From positions 1 through 34,201 of the forward strand of contig CALHVK010000042.1 in the NCBI GenBank assembly GCA_938039195.1: a stretch of DNA of 34,201 nucleotides, in the 5' to 3' direction. Made by a program: the position numbers and the translations under genes. The notes below the pieces were generated by a model that searched no databases, was not told the origin of the DNA, and saw nothing but the letters and a program-made list of their open reading frames with translations. Position 1 is the stretch's first letter, and each line of letters opens with the position of its first letter. Positions 29,736-34,201 of this stretch are shown here, piece after piece. Source of the DNA: an uncultured Carnobacteriaceae bacterium. GTDB taxonomy: Bacteria > Bacillota > Bacilli > Lactobacillales > Aerococcaceae.

Positions 29736-31361
29736 ATGTTAAAAGTACAAAATGTAAGTCTATTATTTTCAGACCGCAAATTATTTGACGATGTAAACAT
29801 CACTTTTACACCAGGAAACTGTTATGGAGTTATTGGTGCGAATGGTGCCGGAAAATCAACATTCTTAAAAATCTTATCTGGGGAATTACAACCAACGACT
29901 GGTGAAGTTATCCTAGATCCACATGAACGTTTAACAGTCTTAAAACAAGACCACTTCGCATTCGAAGATGAACGCGTTATTGATACAGTAATCATGGGTC
30001 ATAAACATTTATATGACATCATGAAAGAAAAAGACGCTATCTACATGAAAGAAGATTTCTCTGATGAAGATGGTATCCGTGCCGCTGAACTCGAAGGCGA
30101 ATTTGCGGAATTAAACGGTTGGGAAGCAGAAAGTGATGCTTCACAATTATTACAAGGGTTAGGAATCACTGAAGACCAACACTACAAATTAATGAGCGAA
30201 TTAGTCGAAGCAGACAAGGTTAAAGTGTTACTTGCGCAAGCCTTATTTGGTAAACCAGATGTTCTTTTATTAGACGAACCTACAAACGGTTTGGATGCAA
30301 AATCAATCGCATGGTTAGAAGAGTTCTTAATCAACTTTGATAACACTGTTATCGTTGTTTCCCATGACCGTCACTTCTTGAACAAAGTATGTACGCACAT
30401 GGCGGACGTTGACTTTGGTAAGATTAAATTATTCGTTGGGAACTATGATTTCTGGTTACATTCAAGCCAATTAGCTGCGAAATTATTAGCAGACCAAAAC
30501 GCTAAGAAAGAAGAGAAAATTAAAGAGTTACAAGAGTTTATCGCTCGTTTCTCTGCGAACGCTTCTAAATCAAAACAAGCGACTTCTCGTAAGAAAATGT
30601 TGGATAAAATCACATTGGATGATATTCAACCTTCTAGCCGTAAATATCCATTTGTTGGCTTCTCACCAGCGCGTGAAATCGGTAATGACTTATTATTAGT
30701 TGAAGGCTTATCAAAAACAATTGATGGCGAAGTGATTTTCGAAAACGTAAGCTTTCAATTGTCAAAAGACGATAAAGTAGCCTTCTTAAGCCGTTCAGAT
30801 ATTGCGATTACAACATTATTCAAGATCTTAACAGGTGAAATGGAACCAGACAGTGGTACGTTTAAATGGGGTGTCACAACTAGTCAAGCTTACTTACCAA
30901 AAGATATGACAGAAGAATTCTCTAACGAGAACCTAAATATCTTAGAATGGTTACGTCAATACGCACCAGTAGAAGAGCAAGATAACACATTCTTACGTAG
31001 CTTCTTAGGTCGTATGTTATTCTCTGGAGACGATGTTATGAAACAAGTAACCGTACTTTCAGGGGGAGAAAAAGTTCGTTGTATGTTATCTAAATTAATG
31101 CTTTCTAAAGCAAATGTGTTAATTTTAGACGACCCAACAAACCACTTAGACTTAGAATCAATCACTGCATTGAATGATGGCTTAATCGCGTTCAAAGGTT
31201 CATTACTGTTCTCAAGTCATGACCACGAGTTCATTCAAACAACAGCGAACCGCATTATCGAAATTGGACCAAAAGGCATTGTGGACCGTCTTGGCTCTAC
31301 TTATGATGAGTTCCTTGAAGATGAGGCTGTTCAAGCACGTGTAGATGCTTTATATAATTAA
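29736..31361 (+). CDS. ABC-F family ATPase (YbiT/YkpA type)
   Basis: This is a soluble tandem ABC ATPase without membrane domains, of the ribosome-associated ABC-F group. The 541-residue product has NBD1 with Walker A GANGAGKST (34-42) and LLLDEPTNGLD. A charged linker follows at about 245-290 (DQNAKKEEKIKELQEFIARF). NBD2 has signature LSGGEKVRCML near 441 and DDPTNHLDLES. The NBD1 signature is degenerate (SELVEADKVKVLL); Escherichia coli YbiT is also non-canonical here, so this is probably family-typical. The NBD2 P-loop is strongly altered (VAFLSRSDIAITTLFKI, no GxxGxGKS), so that ATP site may be weak or inactive. AAGGAG precedes the ATG, and it has its own promoter and terminator. No antibiotic-resistance function is indicated. 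Confidence 0.92.
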   Translation: MLKVQNVSLLFSDRKLFDDVNITFTPGNCYGVIGANGAGKSTFLKILSGELQPTTGEVILDPHERLTVLKQDHFAFEDERVIDTVIMGHKHLYDIMKEKDAIYMKEDFSDEDGIRAAELEGEFAELNGWEAESDASQLLQGLGITEDQHYKLMSELVEADKVKVLLAQALFGKPDVLLLDEPTNGLDAKSIAWLEEFLINFDNTVIVVSHDRHFLNKVCTHMADVDFGKIKLFVGNYDFWLHSSQLAAKLLADQNAKKEEKIKELQEFIARFSANASKSKQATSRKKMLDKITLDDIQPSSRKYPFVGFSPAREIGNDLLLVEGLSKTIDGEVIFENVSFQLSKDDKVAFLSRSDIAITTLFKILTGEMEPDSGTFKWGVTTSQAYLPKDMTEEFSNENLNILEWLRQYAPVEEQDNTFLRSFLGRMLFSGDDVMKQVTVLSGGEKVRCMLSKLMLSKANVLILDDPTNHLDLESITALNDGLIAFKGSLLFSSHDHEFIQTTANRIIEIGPKGIVDRLGSTYDEFLEDEAVQARVDALYN

Positions 31362-31370
31362 TAAACGATT

Positions 31371-31404
31371 AGACCAGAAGCGTTAAAGTCTTCTGGTCTT
31401 TTTT
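31371..31404 (+). terminator. Terminator after the ABC-F gene
   Basis: A 10-bp stem (AGACCAGAAG / CTTCTGGTCT) with a 9-nt loop, followed by a T run. Confidence 0.88.
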
Positions 31405-31446
31405 CGGTATTTAGTGTAGGATAAGATTATTAGAGGAGGTATTCAA

Positions 31447-31932
31447 ATGACAAAAATTTATTTTGCAAGTCCATTATTCTCAGAAATGGAATTAGCCTTT
31501 AACAAAGTACTCGTAGAAAAGATACGTAACCAGTTCCCAGGGGTAGAGGTATATTTGCCGCAAGAACAAATGGCGATTAACGACAAGAGTTCTTATGCAG
31601 ACTCAACGATGATTGCCCAATACGATACAGATGCATTATTAGAATCAGACTTAATGATTGCGGTATTAGACGGTGCAACAATTGATGTTGGTGTTGCCAG
31701 TGAAATCGGAGTAGCATATCATGCGGATATGCCAATTCTTGGATTATATACAGATAGCCGTCAACAAGGAGCAGATAATCCTCAAAAATTAGAGGCTTTA
31801 CAAGAAGTGGCTGAGTCTCAATTTAGCTATGTAAACCTTTATACAGCAGGCCTTGTGAAACTTCGTGGGGAGATTGTTTCTAGCAGTGACGAGCTCCTTG
31901 AAGCGCTAAAAGCATATCTTAAAGAATCATAA
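31447..31932 (+). CDS. Nucleoside 2-deoxyribosyltransferase
   Basis: This cytoplasmic enzyme exchanges the base of 2'-deoxyribonucleosides in nucleoside salvage, common in lactobacilli and relatives. The 161-residue product starts KIYFASPLFSEMELAFNKVL, the usual first strand with the nucleotide-binding loop. The YDTDALLESDLMIAVLDG stretch carries substrate-binding Asp residues. The catalytic nucleophile is Glu86 in VGVASEIGVAYHADMP. Length fits the family. AGAGGAGG lies before the ATG. It stands between two terminator or promoter regions and looks monocistronic. Base preference (purine only, or both) cannot be told. Confidence 0.93.
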   Translation: MTKIYFASPLFSEMELAFNKVLVEKIRNQFPGVEVYLPQEQMAINDKSSYADSTMIAQYDTDALLESDLMIAVLDGATIDVGVASEIGVAYHADMPILGLYTDSRQQGADNPQKLEALQEVAESQFSYVNLYTAGLVKLRGEIVSSSDELLEALKAYLKES

Positions 31933-31945
31933 AATTGTAATCATT

Positions 31946-31962
31946 TGTTACACTCTTGTAAT
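31946..31962 (+). promoter_or_regulatory. WalR (YycF)-type box upstream of the 3D-domain protein gene
   Basis: TGTTAC-ACTCT-TGTAAT exactly matches the WalR consensus TGTWAH-N5-TGTWAH. A further half site TGTAAT (31936-31941) lies just upstream. The box lies 92-76 nt before the TTG start of a secreted cell-wall protein, the classical type of WalRK target. The best downstream -10 is TAAAAT (31995-32000). Confidence 0.7.
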
Positions 31963-32037
31963 ATAACTGATACTTTCTCAATATGTTTCTCATGTAAAAT
32001 GTGAGGTAAGTTGGAGAAAGTGTGGTGATGATCACTT

Positions 32038-33123
32038 TTGAAAAAGATTAAAAAAATTGTTCTGACTTTAATGGCTTTCTTATTAGCGTTTGGACCGTTA
32101 GCGCCTTCTGTATTTGCAGAGGAAGCAGACATCCAAAAACTAGAAGCGCAATTAACTTCAGAATTACAAAAAGTGAATTCGAAATATCAAGAAATTGAAA
32201 GTTTAAACCAACAAATCGATTCTCTCAATAAAGAGAAAGAAACACTTGCTGAAAAGATTACGACGCAAGAAGCAAAAGTGGAAGAACGTAAACAAGTCGC
32301 ATCTAAACGATTGCAACAAATTCAAGTTTCTGACTTTGTTTCATACAGTATTTTACATTTACTAAATTCAGAAAGTATTTCAGATTTCTTAAATCGATTA
32401 TTTGTGTTTCAACAATTATTCCAATCGGATGAAGAAGTGTTAAAGAACTTATCAAATCAAGTAGCTGAATTAAATCGATTGCAAAAAGAAGCTGAGAAAG
32501 CAGCGACTGATTTAGTAACAAAAAAAGAGCAGTTAATTGCTGAAAGCCAAGCGTTTGAAGGTTCTGTTAACAGTTTGAAACAATTGATTGCAGACAATAA
32601 AGCAGCTTTTGAAAAGATGCAACAAGAGAAAAAAGAAGCTGCATCAGCAATAGCAGCGACTGTTATAGGAGTACCGAAGTTAACGGTTAACAATACTACT
32701 GTAGCATCATCGTCGGAGCAAACACCAACTACTCAAGCTGCGACAGCTGAACCTGCTACAACGGTTGCTCAAACGCAAGCACCTGCGACATCAGAAACAC
32801 CAACAACACAAGCAGCTGCATCAAGCAACCAATCTGGTGGAAGAACATTAAACGTTCAAGCGACAGGGTATTCATACAATGAACCTGGATTAAGCTATTA
32901 TACAGCTACAGGAATCGATTTACGTAAGAATCCAACAGTCGTTGCGGTTGACCCGAGCGTGATTCCTTTAGGAAGCTTAGTAGAAGTTCCTGGTTACGGA
33001 ATTGCGATTGCAGGAGATACTGGTGGAGCGATTAAAGGCAATATCATTGACCTTCACTTCACAACGGTTGAACAAGCAAATCAATGGGGAAGACGTAACG
33101 TTACAATTCGAATTTTAAATTAA
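32038..33123 (+). CDS. Secreted coiled-coil protein with C-terminal 3D (RlpA-like) cell-wall domain
   Basis: This is an exported protein of 361 residues. Residues 1-27 are a signal peptide (KKIKKIVLTLMAFLLAFGP, cleavage near SVFAEE). Residues about 28-195 form a PcsB/CwlO-like coiled coil rich in Lys, Glu and Gln. Residues about 205-275 are a Thr/Ala/Ser-rich linker. Residues about 283-361 are a 3D domain: QATGYSYNEP, then the three-Asp signature in VVAVDPSVIPLGS, AIAGDTGGAIKG and NIIDLHF. 3D domains are related to lytic transglycosylase folds (MltA, YocH). The start is TTG 32038, the first start codon that gives a proper signal peptide, with GGTGAT about 8 nt upstream. A WalR box predicts control by the essential cell-wall two-component system. 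Enzymatic activity is inferred. Confidence 0.88.
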   Translation: MKKIKKIVLTLMAFLLAFGPLAPSVFAEEADIQKLEAQLTSELQKVNSKYQEIESLNQQIDSLNKEKETLAEKITTQEAKVEERKQVASKRLQQIQVSDFVSYSILHLLNSESISDFLNRLFVFQQLFQSDEEVLKNLSNQVAELNRLQKEAEKAATDLVTKKEQLIAESQAFEGSVNSLKQLIADNKAAFEKMQQEKKEAASAIAATVIGVPKLTVNNTTVASSSEQTPTTQAATAEPATTVAQTQAPATSETPTTQAAASSNQSGGRTLNVQATGYSYNEPGLSYYTATGIDLRKNPTVVAVDPSVIPLGSLVEVPGYGIAIAGDTGGAIKGNIIDLHFTTVEQANQWGRRNVTIRILN

Positions 33124-33126
33124 ACG

Positions 33127-33156
33127 AAAAACACTCTCGAATAGAGAGTGTTTTTT
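33127..33156 (+). terminator. Terminator after the 3D-domain protein gene
   Basis: A 12-bp stem (AAAAACACTCTC / GAGAGTGTTTTT) with loop GAATA and a T run, 4 nt after the stop codon. Confidence 0.9.
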
Positions 33157-33183
33157 GTTGTATAGGAATTCTATTTTTAATTA

Positions 33184-33192
33184 TGTTAAAAT
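33184..33192 (+). promoter_or_regulatory. Extended -10 promoter for the Cof-type HAD gene
   Basis: TGTTAAAAT is a TGnTAAAAT extended -10, 31 nt before the ATG. No convincing -35 is seen. Confidence 0.6.
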
Positions 33193-33222
33193 AGATTATG
33201 TAGTTAAAAAGGAGTTTTGAGA

Positions 33223-34029
33223 ATGATTAAATTAATCGCTATCGACATGGATGGTACTTTATTAAACAGTAAAAAAGAATTATTAGAAGAAACAAAACAA
33301 TATTTTAAAGAATTCCATACGAAAGGAACTGACACTTTGTTAGTCCTATGTACGGGTAGACCTGAAACAGGAATTCGCCCGTATTTAAAAGACTTAGGAT
33401 ATTTAGAAGAAAACCATTATATCATTAGCCAAAATGGTGCCAATATTTACGAGAGCCAGACTGGAAAACGCATAATGGATGCCTTTGTTGATTCCAAAGA
33501 AATTCAAAAGTGGATTGAATTAGGAAAGAAACACGGAGTTAGTGTCATGGGCGCTGGTGTTGATTCTTACTACTCATTTGACGAAGAGCCAACAGAATGG
33601 ATGGAGTTTGACGTGAAAGTTGTCAACGGATCAATAAAGCGAATTACAAAAAAAGAGTCGTTATCCACTGATTTTTATAAGCTTTTATTACTTGGTGATG
33701 AAGAACAACTCAATGAGTTTGAAACAATTATTCCAAAAGAGTGGAGAGACGAATTTTATGTGGTTCGTAGCCAAAAATATTTAGTTGAAGTACTAACAAA
33801 AGGTGTAAATAAAGCTTTTGGATTAGAAAAATTAGCCCAAAAACTGAATATTCAACCGAGTGAAATCGCGGCTATTGGGGATGCTGCTAACGATATCGAA
33901 ATGTTAGAATACGCAGGACTTGCCATTGCGATGGGAAATGGAAGCGAAGAGGTAAAAGCTATCGCGGACATCGTCACAGATACTAATGAAAACAATGGCG
34001 TTATTAAGGTGATTGACAAGTTAATCTAG
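33223..34029 (+). CDS. Cof-type HAD-IIB family sugar/cofactor phosphatase
   Basis: This is a cytoplasmic phosphatase of 268 residues. Motif I is AIDMDGTLLNSKKEL with the two catalytic aspartates. Motif II is LLVLCTGRPETG. The C2B cap is inserted between motifs II and III. The C-terminal motifs are NKAFGLEKLAQKL (Lys) and AAIGDAANDIEMLEYAGLAI, AMGNGSEEVK. This order and the cap position define the Cof/YkrA/SupH subgroup, whose members dephosphorylate sugar phosphates, flavins or pyridoxal phosphate; the substrate is not predictable here. I start at ATG 33223 with AAGGAG 8 nt upstream. An in-frame TTG at 33217 is too close to that site. Confidence 0.93.
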   Translation: MIKLIAIDMDGTLLNSKKELLEETKQYFKEFHTKGTDTLLVLCTGRPETGIRPYLKDLGYLEENHYIISQNGANIYESQTGKRIMDAFVDSKEIQKWIELGKKHGVSVMGAGVDSYYSFDEEPTEWMEFDVKVVNGSIKRITKKESLSTDFYKLLLLGDEEQLNEFETIIPKEWRDEFYVVRSQKYLVEVLTKGVNKAFGLEKLAQKLNIQPSEIAAIGDAANDIEMLEYAGLAIAMGNGSEEVKAIADIVTDTNENNGVIKVIDKLI

Positions 34030-34042
34030 TAAGAGTACAAGA

Positions 34043-34078
34043 AGCAAAATGTAACTTATATGTTACATTTTGCTTTTT
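34043..34078 (+). terminator. Terminator after the Cof-type HAD gene
   Basis: A perfect 13-bp stem (AGCAAAATGTAAC / GTTACATTTTGCT) with a 6-nt loop and TTTTT tail. Confidence 0.9.
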
Positions 34079-34120
34079 CCTTTTTAGTAGATTTAGACAG
34101 GATAGAATAATGAGGTTTTC

Positions 34121-34149
34121 TTGACAAATACGCATTCCTCTAGTATTCT
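34121..34149 (+). promoter_or_regulatory. Promoter reading out of the right edge
   Basis: TTGACA (34121-34126), a 17-bp spacer and TATTCT (34144-34149). Transcription would begin near 34156. The last 45 bases hold no start codon with a ribosome binding site, so a leader of some length or the start of a new operon lies at the edge. Confidence 0.7.
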
Positions 34150-34201
34150 TTATAGCAACAATATAAATCCTTAGACAGAGACATAAAACGTACAATATAG
34201 A

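Noticed and set aside
29736..31361. Antibiotic-resistance ABC-F (Vga/Lsa/Msr type)
   Set aside because: The sequence follows the YbiT/YkpA pattern with a short linker; no feature of target-protection ABC-F proteins is evident.
1..34201. Search for CRISPR arrays, insertion sequences, prophage genes and tRNAs
   Set aside because: No regularly spaced repeats, transposase or integrase motifs, phage structural genes or tRNA-like sequences were seen on either strand.

Overview
The window looks like chromosomal DNA of a low-GC Gram-positive bacterium of the Lactobacillales. The evidence is low-GC codon use, strong AAGGAGG-type ribosome binding sites, sigma-A promoters, a type-B RNase P RNA, GpsB, a CtsR-controlled clpB, a WalR-type box and a mannose-PTS operon ending in a DUF956 gene. 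A Carnobacteriaceae/Granulicatella-like host is my guess only; no 16S gene or other decisive marker is present.

Layout. (1) Positions 1-2660 hold the end of a mannose-family PTS operon: IIAB (only the IIB part, with a one-base frameshift), IIC, IID and DUF956. (2) 2659-7610 holds a convergent diacylglycerol-kinase-family lipid kinase, an unusual protein with a C-terminal half resembling the formylglycine-generating-enzyme (FGE) fold, and clpB behind two CtsR operators. (3) 7612-9651 on the minus strand holds gpsB, rnpB and a THUMP-domain rRNA methyltransferase. (4) 9778-14298 holds prmA-rsmE and relA-dtd. (5) 14311-16441 on the minus strand holds rarA, a probable 6S RNA (ssrS) and a universal stress protein. 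(6) 16548-22214 is a tRNA-thiolation and DNA-maintenance block: cysteine desulfurase, DUF1831, mnmA and recD2, interrupted by an oppositely oriented XRE regulator. The relA-dtd...6S-rarA-desulfurase-mnmA-recD2 order resembles the yrv/yrr region of Bacillus subtilis, minus hisS-aspS.

(7) 22238-27304 is a tightly packed six-gene run: PheB-like ACT regulator, HAD phosphatase, MATE exporter, CPBP protease-like membrane protein, DUF1858, and DUF438 (hemerythrin + PAS). (8) 27378-29049 is a Na/phosphate symporter with a PhoU-like tail. (9) 29063-29655 is a two-gene cassette, an unrecognised 86-residue protein overlapping a 93-residue XRE protein, with an 18-bp palindrome and a third operator copy lying on the promoter. 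It looks like an autoregulated toxin-antitoxin-type unit with a toxin candidate I do not recognise, and is the most novel-looking item. (10) 29677-34078 holds an ABC-F protein, a nucleoside 2-deoxyribosyltransferase, a secreted coiled-coil/3D-domain cell-wall protein preceded by a WalR-type box, and a Cof-type HAD phosphatase. A strong promoter at the right edge drives something outside the window.

Most of the window is housekeeping. There is no prophage, insertion sequence, CRISPR array or tRNA that I can see. All calls come from reading the sequence and recalling families; no database search was run.
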